Shown one piece after another: positions 1 through 9,030 of a DNA stretch of 64,000 nt. Positions within the stretch are counted from its first letter, which is position 1; each line of letters begins with the position of its first letter. The notes under the pieces were generated by a model that had not been told where the DNA came from, did not search any database, and worked only from the letters and a program-made list of their open reading frames with translations. The position numbers were made by a program, and so were the translations under genes. Origin of the DNA: Pseudomonadota bacterium. Lineage in GTDB: Bacteria > Pseudomonadota > Alphaproteobacteria > Kiloniellales > JACOMY01. Where the stretch lies: the NCBI GenBank assembly GCA_029781795.1, contig JAKOWB010000077.1, positions 1 to 64,000 of the forward strand, written 5' to 3'.

Positions 1-76
1 GGGCGCAGTCCTCGGGGTCCCTCGGGCAGTGCCGGCAACAAAGGGGAACCACTTGGCGGAGCGGGGCGAGGACCAG

Positions 77-220
77 ATGGAGAGCAAGCCGGCCGTGGCG
101 CAGCCGCGCCTCAGCAGCGACCACCTGCTGCAGGGCGCACGCGAACTGCTGATCGAGCACCAGGGCGAGCTCTACCGCCTGCGCCTGACCGGCAAGAACA
201 AACTGATCCTGACCAAGTAG
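77..220 (+). CDS. hemP: HemP family hemin uptake protein
   Basis: Encodes 47 residues ending in the pattern typical of Hem[21 protein letters not shown] followed by [11 protein letters not shown]. HemP proteins are tiny cytosolic proteins encoded beside heme receptors; in some proteobacteria they activate transcription of the receptor gene. I chose the ATG at 77 because it has a GCGAGGA purine block just upstream and gives the usual family length; an in-frame GTG at 29 would add 16 residues with no family resemblance. It leads an operon with the TonB receptor, hemS and hmuTUV. The promoter and any Fur or Irr box must lie upstream of the window edge, so regulation cannot be read. Confidence 0.88.
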   Translation: MESKPAVAQPRLSSDHLLQGARELLIEHQGELYRLRLTGKNKLILTK

Positions 221-247
221 CGACCGACCGATTCATCGCCGCGACCC

Positions 248-292
248 AAGGGGGGCCGCGGCCCTGTCCCAGCCAGCCAGCAGCGGCCCCTT
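248..292 (+). promoter_or_regulatory. Possible stem-loop between hemP and the heme receptor
   Basis: The arm AAGGGGGGCCGC (248-259) can pair with GCGGCCCCTT (283-292) if two G residues bulge out. There is no T-run, so it is a poor intrinsic terminator. It could be an mRNA processing or stability element that sets the hemP to receptor ratio. GC-rich DNA makes such stems common by chance. Confidence 0.3.
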
Positions 293-354
293 GAGCGGCC
301 AGCGCCCGCCAGCCCCGGACCTTCAGACCCGACCACGGGCAACGCGAGGGGCCT

Positions 355-2433
355 ATGCGCAAGACGACCTGGCTGTACGTGATTCCCATGCTGGCGCTGG
401 CCGGCGCGGCGAACGCCCAGACCGTGACCATCACGCCCAGCGTGACGGTGACGGCCACCAAGAACCCCATCACCACCTTCGAGTATCCGGGCAGCGTCTC
501 GGTGATCGACCAGGAGGAGATCGAGAGCAAGATTCCCTCCTCGCCGGACGATGTGCTGGAGGGCGTGCCGAACGTCACCTTCGCCGGCGGCCCGCGCCGC
601 ACCGGCGAGGTGCCGATCATCCGCGGCTTCGCCGGGAACGACGTGATCGTGCTGCTCGACGGCACGCGGCAGAACTTCATTTCCGGCCACGACGGGCGCT
701 TCTACCTCGACCCCGCGCTGCTGGAGCGGGTCGAGGTGGTGCGCGGCGCCGCCTCGGCGCTCTACGGCTCGGGCGGCCTCGGCGGCGTGATCGAGTTCAA
801 GACCAAGGACGCCGCGGACTTCCTGGAGCCGGGGCAGACCGCCGGCGCCAACGTCTTCTTCGGCTACCAGAGTGCCAACGACGAGCTGGCGCCGGGCATC
901 ACGCTCTTCGCCACGCCGATGGAGGGCCTCGACCTCATCGGCAGCTTCGTCTACCGCAACTCGGGCGACATCGAGCTGGGCGGCGGCGGCACGCTGGACG
1001 CGGACGACCAGATCCTCTCCGGCCTTGCCAAGGCCAGCTACACGGTCGGGCCGAATCGCTTCGAGCTGAGCTGGACGCGCTACGACGCCAGCGCGATCGA
1101 GCCGAACAACGCGCAGGGCGAGGGCGGCCTCGACTCCGTCGACAAGGACCTGCTGGCCGAGACCTGGGCCGCCTCCTACAGCTTCCACGAGATCGGCAAC
1201 GACTGGGTGGACCTGAACGCCAAGGTCTACTACACGCGCTACCAGGCCGACGAGCAGCGCCTGGACGACAATGGCGATGGCCCGACCGGCGAGCAGCTCA
1301 CCCGCGACCTCGACACGCTGGGCTTCACCATCGACAACCGCACGCGCTTCGCGCTGGGCGAGACCGGCAACCTGGTGCTGACCTATGGCGGCGAGTTCTA
1401 TCGCGACAAGCAGGAGGGCAAGTCGGACTCGGGCGACCGCGAGGGCGTGCCCAACGCCAGCTCGACCTACTACGGCGCCTTCCTGCAGGCGGAGTTCAAT
1501 CTCGACGCGCCGCTCGGCCTGCCGGGCCAGGTCCTGATCATCCCGGGCCTGCGCTACGACAACTTCAGCTCCGAGAGCGAGATCGCCGCGGACAACCACG
1601 ACGACCAGCTCTCGCCCAAGATCGCGGTCAGCTACCTGCCGACCGAGTGGCTGATGGTCTATGGCTCCTATGGCCACGCCTTCTCGGCGCCGAACCTCAA
1701 CGACCTCTATGCCACCGGGGTGCACTTCACCATTCCGCTGGGCCCGCCCTTCGGCACCATCGTCAACGCCTTCGAGCCCAATCCCGACCTGACGCCGCAG
1801 AAGACGCGCACCTGGGAAGCCGGCCTCGGCGTCGACTTCGAGGACTTCCTCTGGCGCGGCGACCACCTCTGGGGCAAGGGCGGCTACTTCCACACCAAGG
1901 CCGACGACCTGATCAGCCGCGACGTGGTGCAGCCCGCGCCCTTCGTCGACTGCTTCCCCATGCCGGCCAGCAACTGCAACGGCGTGACCACCTTCGCCAA
2001 CATCAACAAGGCCAGGCTGGAAGGCTTCGAGATCGAGGCCGGCTACGAGAACGAGTTCTTCCTGGTGGAGCTGGCCTACGGCCACATCAGCGGCGAGAAC
2101 AGCGAGACCGGCGAGCCGATCGGCGACCTGCAGCCCGACCAGGTGACCTTCCACGTCGCCGGCAAGCTGCCGCAGATCGACACGATCGTCGGCTGGCGCG
2201 CCACCGTGGCCGACGACTTCACCTCGACCAGCGATCCCGACGAGTACCGCGACGGCTACATCGTCAACGACATCTACGCCGTCTGGAAGCCGCAGCAGGC
2301 GTTCCTGAAGGGCCTGCAGGTCGCGGTCGGCGTCGACAACCTCTTCGACGAGGAATACGCGCGCGTCTTCACCGGCGCGAACGAGGTAGGCCGCAACTAC
2401 AAGGCCTGGGTCAGCTACAGCGTCGCCTGGTGA
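355..2433 (+). CDS. hmuR: TonB-dependent heme/hemoglobin outer-membrane receptor
   Basis: A 692-residue outer-membrane receptor that takes up heme using TonB energy. Residues 1-21 form a signal peptide ending in ANA. A TonB-box-like stretch (VTVTATKN) follows near residue 30, then a plug domain (about 45-160, with IIRGFAGNDVIVLLDGTRQN) and a 22-strand-type barrel ending in an aromatic residue (SYSVAW). Near residue 445 it has FSAPNLNDLY, then a His in TGVHF, then NPDL: the FRAP/NPNL box with intervening heme-ligand His known from HemR/HmuR-type receptors. A GAGGGG ribosome site precedes the ATG. The next gene, a HemS-like protein, starts 11 bases after the stop. The heme transporter context makes heme a far likelier substrate than a siderophore. 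Confidence 0.93.
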   Translation: MRKTTWLYVIPMLALAGAANAQTVTITPSVTVTATKNPITTFEYPGSVSVIDQEEIESKIPSSPDDVLEGVPNVTFAGGPRRTGEVPIIRGFAGNDVIVLLDGTRQNFISGHDGRFYLDPALLERVEVVRGAASALYGSGGLGGVIEFKTKDAADFLEPGQTAGANVFFGYQSANDELAPGITLFATPMEGLDLIGSFVYRNSGDIELGGGGTLDADDQILSGLAKASYTVGPNRFELSWTRYDASAIEPNNAQGEGGLDSVDKDLLAETWAASYSFHEIGNDWVDLNAKVYYTRYQADEQRLDDNGDGPTGEQLTRDLDTLGFTIDNRTRFALGETGNLVLTYGGEFYRDKQEGKSDSGDREGVPNASSTYYGAFLQAEFNLDAPLGLPGQVLIIPGLRYDNFSSESEIAADNHDDQLSPKIAVSYLPTEWLMVYGSYGHAFSAPNLNDLYATGVHFTIPLGPPFGTIVNAFEPNPDLTPQKTRTWEAGLGVDFEDFLWRGDHLWGKGGYFHTKADDLISRDVVQPAPFVDCFPMPASNCNGVTTFANINKARLEGFEIEAGYENEFFLVELAYGHISGENSETGEPIGDLQPDQVTFHVAGKLPQIDTIVGWRATVADDFTSTSDPDEYRDGYIVNDIYAVWKPQQAFLKGLQVAVGVDNLFDEEYARVFTGANEVGRNYKAWVSYSVAW

Positions 2434-2444
2434 GGAGAAGCAAC

Positions 2445-3545
2445 ATGCCCGATACCGTGACCGAGAGCCTGCGCCGCGATCCCGCCGAGGTTGCCCAGTC
2501 CTGGGCCGCCTGGAAGGAAGCCAACCCGAGAGGCCGCGCGCGCGACGCAGCCAATGCCATCGGCGTCAGCGAGGCCGAGCTGCTGGCCACCCTGGTGGGG
2601 CGGGAGGCGGTGCGCCTGCGGCCGCGCTGGAAGGCGCTGGTGGAGGCGCTGCCGGCCCTCGGCAGGGTCATGGCGCTGACCCGCAACGAGTGGTGCGTGC
2701 ACGAGAAGGTCGGCCGCTACGACCAGGTGCAGATCAACGACCAGGGCGGCGTCGTGCTGGACCCCGACATCGACCTGCGCCTCTTCTTCAGCCGCTGGCA
2801 TCACGCCTTCGCGCTGACCGAGGCCGGCGGACGGCAGAGCCTTCAGGTCTTCGACCGCGACGGCACGGCGGTGCACAAGGTCTACCTGAAGGACGAGGGC
2901 GGCGATGCCGCCGCCTTCGCCCGCCTGGTGGCGGAGTTCCGCCACGCCGACCAGACGCCGGGCGTGGCGGTGCAGGCCGTCGCGCCGGCCCTGCCGGAGC
3001 GGCCCGACGCGGAGATCGACCGCGCCACGCTGGAGGCGCGCTGGCGGGCGCTGCAGGACACGCACGACTTCTTCGGCCTGCTGAAGGACCTGAAGGTCGG
3101 GCGCGAGCAGGCCTTCCGCCTGGCACCGGACGATCTGGCGCGCGCGGTCGGCCGCTTCAGCCTGTCGCGCGGACTGGAGCTGGCGGCGGCCGAGGAACTG
3201 CCGGTCATGGTCTTCGTCGGTTCGCCCGGATGCATCCAGATCCATGCCGGCCCGGTGGCCGACGTGCGCCGCTTCGGACCCTGGCAGAACGTGCTGGACC
3301 GCGACTTCAACCTGCACCTGCGCGAGGACGGCATCGCCCGCGCCTGGCTGGTGCGCAAGCCGACCAGCGACGGCATCGTCACCTCGATCGAGATCTTCGA
3401 CGCCGAGGGGCGGCAGATCGCCTGGATGTTCGGCAAGCGCAAGCCGGGCCAGCCCGAGGATGCGCGCTGGCCGCTGCTGGCCGAACGCGCCGTAGCGGAG
3501 GGCGACGCGCCGGCCACGGCACCGCAGGCCGTGGGCCACGCCTGA
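2445..3545 (+). CDS. hmuS: HemS/HmuS-like hemin-degrading factor
   Basis: A 366-residue cytosolic protein of the HemS/HmuS/ChuS family, which bind heme released by the inner-membrane transporter and degrade it or pass it on. The two tandem HemS-type repeats are visible: an N-terminal half with TRNEWCVHEKVGRYDQV and a C-terminal half with MVFVGSPGCIQIHAGPV. The segment QDTHDFFGLLKDLKVGR between them contains the His position used as axial heme ligand in HemS. The ATG at 2445 follows GGAGAAG at good spacing, and the same frame is open further upstream only as a shadow of the receptor gene. The stop overlaps the hmuT start (TGATG), indicating translational coupling. Confidence 0.92.
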   Translation: MPDTVTESLRRDPAEVAQSWAAWKEANPRGRARDAANAIGVSEAELLATLVGREAVRLRPRWKALVEALPALGRVMALTRNEWCVHEKVGRYDQVQINDQGGVVLDPDIDLRLFFSRWHHAFALTEAGGRQSLQVFDRDGTAVHKVYLKDEGGDAAAFARLVAEFRHADQTPGVAVQAVAPALPERPDAEIDRATLEARWRALQDTHDFFGLLKDLKVGREQAFRLAPDDLARAVGRFSLSRGLELAAAEELPVMVFVGSPGCIQIHAGPVADVRRFGPWQNVLDRDFNLHLREDGIARAWLVRKPTSDGIVTSIEIFDAEGRQIAWMFGKRKPGQPEDARWPLLAERAVAEGDAPATAPQAVGHA

Positions 3546-4399
3546 TGCAGGTCCTGGTCCGCTGTCTTCTGCTGCTGGGGCTGGCAGCGCCGCTGCCGGC
3601 CCTGGCGGCGGAACGCATCGTCTCGCTCGGCGGCGCGGTGACCGAGATTCTCTACGACCTCGGCCTGGGCGAGGAGATCGTCGCGGTGGATTCCACCAGT
3701 CTCTTCCCGGCGGCGGCGCGCGAGAAGCCGGACGTCGGCTATCTGCGCCAGCTCGCCGCCGAGCCCATCGTCGCGCTGGGCCCGACTTTGGTCATCGGCA
3801 CGGAGTCCGCGGGGCCGCCGGTGGTGCTCGAGCAGCTCAAGGGCGCCGGCCTCAGGGTCGTGCTGGTGCCGGACGAGTACAGCGCAGCCGGCGTGCTGCA
3901 CAAGATCGCCCTCGTGTCCGGGGCAGTTGGGAAAAACGAAGAGGGCGAGGCGCTGGCGGCAGGCGTGGCGAAGCGATTCCGGACACTGGAAGAGGCGCTG
4001 GCGCCGATCTCGGCGCGGCCCTCGGTGCTCTTCCTGCTGGCCGCCGCCAAGGGTGCGCCGCTGGCGGCGGGGCAGGGCACGGCGGCCGACGCCATGATCC
4101 GGATCGCCGGCGGCAGCAACGCGGTGCAAGGCTACGCGGGCTACAAGAACCTCTCGTCCGAGGCGGCGGTCGGCCTCGATCCCTATCTGGTCGTCGTCGC
4201 CGAGCACGCGCTCGCCAGCATGGGCGGCCTCGCGGCGCTGAAGGCGCGCAGCGACCTGGGCCTGCTGCCGGCGGTGCGCGAGGGCCGCATCCTGGTGATC
4301 GACGCCAACCTGCTGCTGGGCTTCGGCCCGCGCGCCGCCGAGGGCGCCTGGGTCCTGGCGAAGCGGCTGCATCCCGTGCTGCTGGGCCAGGCGCCGTGA
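3545..4399 (+). CDS. hmuT: Periplasmic heme-binding protein of the ABC importer
   Basis: A 284-residue periplasmic substrate-binding protein of the HmuT/BtuF class. It has a signal peptide (residues 1-21, ending ALA), then ERIVSLGGAVTEILYDLG, the start of lobe one in this class. The block EKPDVGYLRQLAAEPI is characteristic of HmuT and near the heme-binding Tyr region, and the C-terminal lobe ends with GPRAAEGAWVLAKRL. Its ATG overlaps the hmuS stop, and its own stop overlaps the permease GTG start. It delivers heme from the outer-membrane receptor to HmuUV. Confidence 0.93.
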   Translation: MQVLVRCLLLLGLAAPLPALAAERIVSLGGAVTEILYDLGLGEEIVAVDSTSLFPAAAREKPDVGYLRQLAAEPIVALGPTLVIGTESAGPPVVLEQLKGAGLRVVLVPDEYSAAGVLHKIALVSGAVGKNEEGEALAAGVAKRFRTLEEALAPISARPSVLFLLAAAKGAPLAAGQGTAADAMIRIAGGSNAVQGYAGYKNLSSEAAVGLDPYLVVVAEHALASMGGLAALKARSDLGLLPAVREGRILVIDANLLLGFGPRAAEGAWVLAKRLHPVLLGQAP

Positions 4400-5460
4400 C
4401 GGCGATGGCGGAGCGCCCGGCGCGCGGCTTCGGCACGGTGCGCCTCGGCCTCGCGCTCGGCGCCGTGCTGGCCCTGCTGCTGGTTTCGCTGCTGCTGGCG
4501 CTCGGCCTCGGCGCGCTGGCGATTCCGCCCGGCCGCATCCTCGCCATCCTCTGGGCGGCGGTGACCGGCGAGGCCGACGGCGCTACCGACAGCGCCGTGC
4601 TGCTGGCCGTGCGCCTGCCGCGTGTGGCCCTGGCGGTCGCGGTGGGTGCCGGTCTGTCAGCGGCGGGCGCCGCGCTGCAGGGCCTGTTCCGCAATCCGCT
4701 GGCCGACCCGCAGCTCATCGGCATCTCCGGCGGCGCGGCCATGGCGGCATCCGGCACCATCGTGCTGGGCGGACCGCTGCTGGCGTCCCTGCCGGCCGCG
4801 CTGGTGCCCTGGGCGCTGCCGGTCGCCGCCTTCGCCGGGGCGCTGGTCGTGACCACGCTGATCTATCTCTTCTCGCTGCGGCGCGACGGGTTGGACCTGT
4901 CGACGCTGCTGCTGGCCGGCGTGGCGCTGAACGCCATCGCCATGGCCTGCCTCGGCCTCTTCACCTATCTCAGCGACGACCAGCAGCTGCGCGACCTGAA
5001 CCTCTGGATGCTGGGCAGCCTCGCCGGCGCGCCCTGGGCGCAGGTCCTGCCGGTGCTGCCGCTGATCGGCCTCGCCCTGCTCGGCATCCTGGCACTGGCG
5101 CGGCCGCTGAACGCCCTGCTGCTGGGCGAGGCCGAGGCCTTCCACCTCGGCTTCCGCATCGAGCGGGTGAAGCGGCAACTCGTGGTCTGCACCGCGCTCG
5201 CCGCCGGCGCCGCCGTGGCCCTGACCGGGATCATCGGCTTCGTCGGGCTGCTGGTGCCGCACCTGGTGCGCCTCGCCATCGGCCCGGACCACCGCGCGCT
5301 GCTGCCGGTTGCCGCCCTGCTGGGGGCGAGCCTGCTGCTGCTGGCCGACCTGCTGGCGCGACTCGTGGTCCTGCCGGCCGAGCTGCCGGTCGGCGTGGTG
5401 ACGGCCTTCGCCGGCGCGCCCTTCTTCCTCTGGCTCCTGTCGCGCCGGCGCGCCACATGA
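4396..5460 (+). CDS. hmuU: Heme ABC transporter permease (FecCD family)
   Basis: A 354-residue inner-membrane permease of the FecCD/BtuC family with about ten hydrophobic segments. Family landmarks include RLPRVALAVAVGAGLSAAGA, GLFRNPLADPQLIGISGGAA (the coupling region) and GFVGLLVPHLVR near the C-terminus. The GTG at 4396 overlaps the hmuT stop (GTGA); an ATG at 4405 is an alternative that removes three residues. It forms the membrane channel that works with HmuT and HmuV to import heme. Confidence 0.94.
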   Translation: MTAMAERPARGFGTVRLGLALGAVLALLLVSLLLALGLGALAIPPGRILAILWAAVTGEADGATDSAVLLAVRLPRVALAVAVGAGLSAAGAALQGLFRNPLADPQLIGISGGAAMAASGTIVLGGPLLASLPAALVPWALPVAAFAGALVVTTLIYLFSLRRDGLDLSTLLLAGVALNAIAMACLGLFTYLSDDQQLRDLNLWMLGSLAGAPWAQVLPVLPLIGLALLGILALARPLNALLLGEAEAFHLGFRIERVKRQLVVCTALAAGAAVALTGIIGFVGLLVPHLVRLAIGPDHRALLPVAALLGASLLLLADLLARLVVLPAELPVGVVTAFAGAPFFLWLLSRRRAT

Positions 5461-6236
5461 TGCGCGCCGAGGCCCTGACCCTGGCGCGCGGCCAGCGCGT
5501 CGTGCTGCGCGAGGTGAGCTTCGCCCTGCGGCCTGGCGAGGTGGTGGCGCTGATCGGCGCCAACGGTGCCGGCAAGTCGACCCTGATCGCCGCGCTGACC
5601 GGGGAACTGAGGCCGGAGGAGGGGCGCCTCACGCTGCAAGACCGTGCGCTGGCCGACTGGCCCGCCGCGGCGCTGGCGCGCATCCGCGCGGTGCTGCCGC
5701 AGCAGAGCCGCCTCGCCTTCGGCTTCACGGTGGAGGAGGTGGTGAGGCTCGGCCGCAGCCCGCACGCCGGGCGGCCCTCGATGCACGACGACGCCCGCGC
5801 AGTCCGCGCCGCGCTCGACGCCGCCGGCATCACGCGCTTCGCCCGCCGTGACTACTGCCGGCTCTCCGGCGGCGAGCAGCAGCGCGTGCAGCTCGCCCGC
5901 TGCCTGGCGCAGATCTGGAGCGCCGAGGCCGGCGCGGAGCGCGTGCTGCTGCTGGACGAGCCGGTGGCCAGCCTCGACCTCGCCTTCCAGCAGGCGGTGC
6001 TGCAGGCGGCGCGGCACGAAGCGGCCAAGGGCTGCGCCGTGCTGGCCTCGCTGCACGACCCCAATCTCGCCGCCGCGCACGCCGACCGCGTGCTGGCGCT
6101 TGGCGAGGGCCGGCTGCTGGCCGAGGGCACGCCGGACGCGGTGCTGACTCCCGAGCTTTTGCAGCGCCTCTATGGCCTGCCGCTGCTCCGCCTGCCGCAT
6201 CCCGTCAGCGGCGTGCCGGTGCTGCTGCCGGCGTAG
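5457..6236 (+). CDS. hmuV: Heme ABC transporter ATP-binding protein
   Basis: A 259-residue ABC ATPase that powers heme import. The Walker A motif GANGAGKST is at residues 34-42, the signature LSGGEQQR near 137 and the Walker B VLLLDEP near 163, followed by the switch His in SLHDPNLAAAH. It is the last gene of the operon, with its ATG overlapping the hmuU stop (ATGATG; a second ATG at 5460 is possible). The convergent DUF429 gene on the minus strand ends only 7 bases away, and no terminator is evident in the gap. Confidence 0.94.
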   Translation: MMRAEALTLARGQRVVLREVSFALRPGEVVALIGANGAGKSTLIAALTGELRPEEGRLTLQDRALADWPAAALARIRAVLPQQSRLAFGFTVEEVVRLGRSPHAGRPSMHDDARAVRAALDAAGITRFARRDYCRLSGGEQQRVQLARCLAQIWSAEAGAERVLLLDEPVASLDLAFQQAVLQAARHEAAKGCAVLASLHDPNLAAAHADRVLALGEGRLLAEGTPDAVLTPELLQRLYGLPLLRLPHPVSGVPVLLPA

Positions 6237-6243
6237 GCGAACC

Positions 6244-7035
6244 TCAGGCCCAGACGTAGACCTCGCCCTCATGGCCAGGATCATGCGCGTCGAACAGGCC
6301 GGCGCGCTGGCAGCGGGCGGCCGCGGTCAGGGCCACCAGGGCATCCAGTGCGTCGCCGCCCGCATTCTCCAGCGCACGCGCCGCCAGGGACTTCGGCAGG
6401 TCCAGCGGTGTCCGACGCCGCAGCGCCGCAAGGATGACCTTCCGCTGCGCCCGCGGGGCCTCGCCGTGCCCCTTGTAGGGGCGGTAGAGGCCAAGATGCT
6501 TCAGGGTGGAGGCCGGGCAGATCTCCGTCAAACGCGGCCGGCCGGCGCGCGGCCGCTGGAAGGGCGCGACGGTCACTGCCTGAGCGGCCACCAGCGGGGC
6601 GTAGAGCCCGGCGACCGAATGCCAGGTCTGGCGGTAGAGCCTGAGGTTCCAGGGCGCAAAGGGCGTCTTCGCCACCACGTCGGCCGGCCGGCGAAGCTCG
6701 CGCCCACCGCTGGCCAGGCGACAGGCAGCGCGGAAGTCCTCCGGCGTGGGGTGCACGGCGGCGAAGCTCGTCAGCCAAGTCTCCCAGGCATCCGGCACCA
6801 CCGCGCGGGGCAGCGAGTTCGGCGCGTCGATCCCGACGATGGCGGGGCCGAGGCCGGCGACGTGCGACCGCAGCGCGGCCAAGGCTGTGTCGCGCGCGCG
6901 GCCTCCGCCGGAGAGCTCCGCCGCCGGCCGCAGCGACAGCACCTGCAGGCGACCATCCAGGTCCTCGCCCTCGGCCAGCCAGATCGCACGCCCGGCATCG
7001 GCGGCGGCGCTGAAGTCGATACCGATGAGGCGCAC
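6244..7035 (-). CDS. DUF429 domain protein
   Basis: A 263-residue protein resembling DUF429 proteins, which have an RNase H-like fold and no settled function. Supporting landmarks are the N-terminus MRLIGIDFSAAADAG, the segment AIVGIDAPNSLP and the C-terminal GGDALDALVALTAAA, which is acidic and alanine-rich as in the family. It starts with GTG two bases after the YciI stop and is the last gene of the ispDF-led operon. No signal peptide or membrane segment is visible. A nuclease-like role would be inference only. Confidence 0.7.
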   Translation of the reverse strand: MRLIGIDFSAAADAGRAIWLAEGEDLDGRLQVLSLRPAAELSGGGRARDTALAALRSHVAGLGPAIVGIDAPNSLPRAVVPDAWETWLTSFAAVHPTPEDFRAACRLASGGRELRRPADVVAKTPFAPWNLRLYRQTWHSVAGLYAPLVAAQAVTVAPFQRPRAGRPRLTEICPASTLKHLGLYRPYKGHGEAPRAQRKVILAALRRRTPLDLPKSLAARALENAGGDALDALVALTAAARCQRAGLFDAHDPGHEGEVYVWA

Positions 7036-7036
7036 G

Positions 7037-7339
7037 TCAGTCGACGACGCGGCGATCGAGGATGGCGACGTTCCAGCGGGTGATCGTGATCCTGCCGCGG
7101 AGGCCCGCCTTGGTGGCCGGGTCGGCCTGCAGGATTGCCAGCGCCTCGTCCCGCGTCGCCACGTCGAGGATCAGCAGGCTGCCCCTGGGCGTCTTCCCCT
7201 CGTCGTCGCGCAGGCTGCCGGCGGCCAGCACCTTGTCGGCGATCGACTGCTCGTAGGTCCAGTGCGCGTCCATCACCGCGCGGTCGGCGCGGATCCTTGG
7301 CCCCTCGGCGCTGTCCTCGGTGACGATCATCCAGGCCAT
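7037..7339 (-). CDS. YciI family protein
   Basis: A 100-residue cytosolic protein of the YciI/YCII-related family, small alpha-beta barrel proteins with an active-site-like His/Asp pair. It reads MAWMIVTEDSAEGPRIRADR, then MDAHWTYEQSIADKVLAAGSL with the conserved H, and ends in a strand typical of the fold (GRITITRWNVAILD). Its ATG overlaps the pncC stop (ATGA). Biochemical activity is unknown for most members, and nothing nearby identifies a substrate. Confidence 0.8.
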   Translation of the reverse strand: MAWMIVTEDSAEGPRIRADRAVMDAHWTYEQSIADKVLAAGSLRDDEGKTPRGSLLILDVATRDEALAILQADPATKAGLRGRITITRWNVAILDRRVVD

Positions 7340-7824
7340 CAGAGCGCCTCCTCCAGCAGCGCGAGGGCCCGCCGCACCGTGGCTTCGCGGATCGCCGAGC
7401 GGTCGCCGGCAAACACTTGCCGCTCGACCCGGGGCTCGGCGCCGCGCCGCGCGACGGCCAGGTAGACCAGCCCCACCGGCTTATCCGCCGAGCCGCCGCC
7501 CGGCCCGGCGATGCCGGTGACGGCGACGGCGAGGTCCGCGCGGGCGTGGCGCAGCGCGCCCTGGACCATCGCCGCGGCGACTTCGGCGCTGACAGCGCCG
7601 ACGTTGGAGATGAGCGCGCCCGGCACACCGAGCACCTCCTGCTTCGCCTCGTTCGAATAGGTGACGAAGCCGCGCTCGACCACCGCCGAGGAACCGGCGA
7701 TTTCGGTCAAGGTGCCGGCGATCAGCCCGCCGGTGCAGGACTCGGCGGTGGCGATCATCACGCCCGCCGCCTTGCAGCGCTCCAGCAGCCGGGTGGCCGC
7801 CTCGGTCAGGGCAGCGGGAAGCAT
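7339..7824 (-). CDS. pncC: Nicotinamide-nucleotide amidohydrolase (CinA C-terminal domain)
   Basis: A 161-residue stand-alone CinA C-terminal domain. In characterised members it deamidates nicotinamide mononucleotide and so recycles NAD by-products. Diagnostic stretches are TAESCTGGLIAGTLTEIAGSS, VTYSNEAKQEVLGV and AVTGIAGPGGGSADKPVGLV. The ATG at 7824 gives the standard domain length; the open frame runs further upstream only across pgpA. The 3' end of pgpA overlaps this gene by 19 bases. The ispDF-pgpA-cinA neighbourhood is common in alphaproteobacteria. Confidence 0.92.
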   Translation of the reverse strand: MLPAALTEAATRLLERCKAAGVMIATAESCTGGLIAGTLTEIAGSSAVVERGFVTYSNEAKQEVLGVPGALISNVGAVSAEVAAAMVQGALRHARADLAVAVTGIAGPGGGSADKPVGLVYLAVARRGAEPRVERQVFAGDRSAIREATVRRALALLEEAL

Positions 7825-8306
7825 GGCAGTCTCCAGAGCCACCAGCCGAGCGCCGCGGCGGCCGCGCCGGCATAGAGCCCGGCCACCATGTCGTCGGCCA
7901 TGATGCCGATGCCGCCGGGCAGGCGCCGGTCGCACCAGGAGGCCGGCCAGGGCTTGGTGATGTCAGCCAGGCGGAACAGCAGGAAGCCCAACGCCCAGAG
8001 GCGCCAGTCCAGTGCCAGCGGCGCCAGCGTCAGCCACTGGCCCGCCACCTCGTCGATCACCACTTCGCCTGGGTCGTCGCGGCCGAGCGTGGCGGCATGG
8101 CGCGCGCCGGCCCAGATGCCGACGAAGTAGGCGAGCATGGCGCCGGCGAGCAGCAGCGGCCAGCCACCGAAGTACGAGAGCGCGATGGCGGGCGGGATGG
8201 CACCGAGCGAGCCCCAGGTGCCGGGCGCCGGCCGCAGCTTGCCGCAGCCGAACCAGGTGGCGATGAGGCTGGCCAGTCCGCGCCCTGTCGTTCTAGGCGG
8301 CGTCAT
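7806..8306 (-). CDS. pgpA: Phosphatidylglycerophosphatase A
   Basis: A 166-residue inner-membrane enzyme that removes phosphate from phosphatidylglycerophosphate in phospholipid synthesis. Typical PgpA features are the N-terminal GCGKLRPAPGTWGSLGAIP, the metal-binding DPGEVVIDEVAGQW, LLFRLADITKPWPASW and the C-terminal GGIGIMADDMVAG. There are three to four hydrophobic segments. The ATG at 8306 lies inside the end of the sulfotransferase gene (14-base overlap), so translation is probably coupled. Confidence 0.93.
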   Translation of the reverse strand: MTPPRTTGRGLASLIATWFGCGKLRPAPGTWGSLGAIPPAIALSYFGGWPLLLAGAMLAYFVGIWAGARHAATLGRDDPGEVVIDEVAGQWLTLAPLALDWRLWALGFLLFRLADITKPWPASWCDRRLPGGIGIMADDMVAGLYAGAAAAALGWWLWRLPCFPLP

Positions 8307-9030
8307 AGCCGAGCCTCGCCACCGCATCGGGGAATCGCTCGTGGAAGGCCGCAAGCAGACGCGGAGTGAAGTGTTGGCGCCACTGGCCCGGCAGGCCGTT
8401 GCGCAGGTGCGAACCGGGGTCGATCTCGCCCGGCTGCCGGCCGGTCTTGGCGGCGAAAGCATGCGGGCGCGCCAGGCGCAGGCAGCGCCGCACGTTGAAG
8501 CCAAGGAAGCCGAAGGCGCGCCGGAAGCTGCTCTCGAAATCTCCCATGAAGTCCTCATAGCGCAGTTCGAGGACGTTCGGCGCCTCATAGTCCCAGCCGA
8601 GCATGTTGTTGATCGTCATGGTCCCATTGCCCGCCAGCTCGAAGAGCAGGCCCTCCTCGGTGGGCAGCCCGCGCAGCGTCTCCTGGTAGCTGCGGCCGCC
8701 CAACGCCGGGTCCGGCGCCAGGCACCAGCTCTCCTGGCAGCGATTCAGATGATAGAAGTAGCCGGAGACCACGACGTCGCGCGGGTCTCGGCGCAGGTGG
8801 ATCCCTCGCGGGGTGCCGCGATCGCATGGCCAGTTCGCCCGCGCGGTACGCCCCAGCATGTCCTGGTGGATATCGGTCGCCGGATCGATGGCGCCGCCGG
8901 TGCCGCACCGAAAGACGAGCCCGTAGCGGTTCGCCACCTCGGCGAAGACCTGCCGCATCAGCACAGTCAGCACCTTGTGGTGCGTGACGATGACCCGGAG
9001 CGGCGGCCGCGCGGCCTTGACGCGCTTCAT
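8293..9030 (-). CDS. Sulfotransferase domain protein
   Basis: A 245-residue cytosolic protein of the PAPS-dependent sulfotransferase superfamily. The 5'-phosphosulfate loop is represented by [13 protein letters not shown] near the start, and the 3'-phosphate motif by [18 protein letters not shown]. The C-terminal half holds [22 protein letters not shown] and [14 protein letters not shown], both typical of carbohydrate or small-molecule sulfotransferases. Its ATG overlaps the ispDF stop. Sitting between ispDF and pgpA is unusual for this conserved cluster and suggests insertion into an existing operon. The acceptor substrate cannot be deduced. Confidence 0.82.
   Translation of the reverse strand: MKRVKAARPPLRVIVTHHKVLTVLMRQVFAEVANRYGLVFRCGTGGAIDPATDIHQDMLGRTARANWPCDRGTPRGIHLRRDPRDVVVSGYFYHLNRCQESWCLAPDPALGGRSYQETLRGLPTEEGLLFELAGNGTMTINNMLGWDYEAPNVLELRYEDFMGDFESSFRRAFGFLGFNVRRCLRLARPHAFAAKTGRQPGEIDPGSHLRNGLPGQWRQHFTPRLLAAFHERFPDAVARLGYDAA

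Noticed and set aside
172..2154. A 660-codon open frame antisense to the heme receptor
   Set aside because: Composition is a mirror of receptor codons; no recognisable domain.
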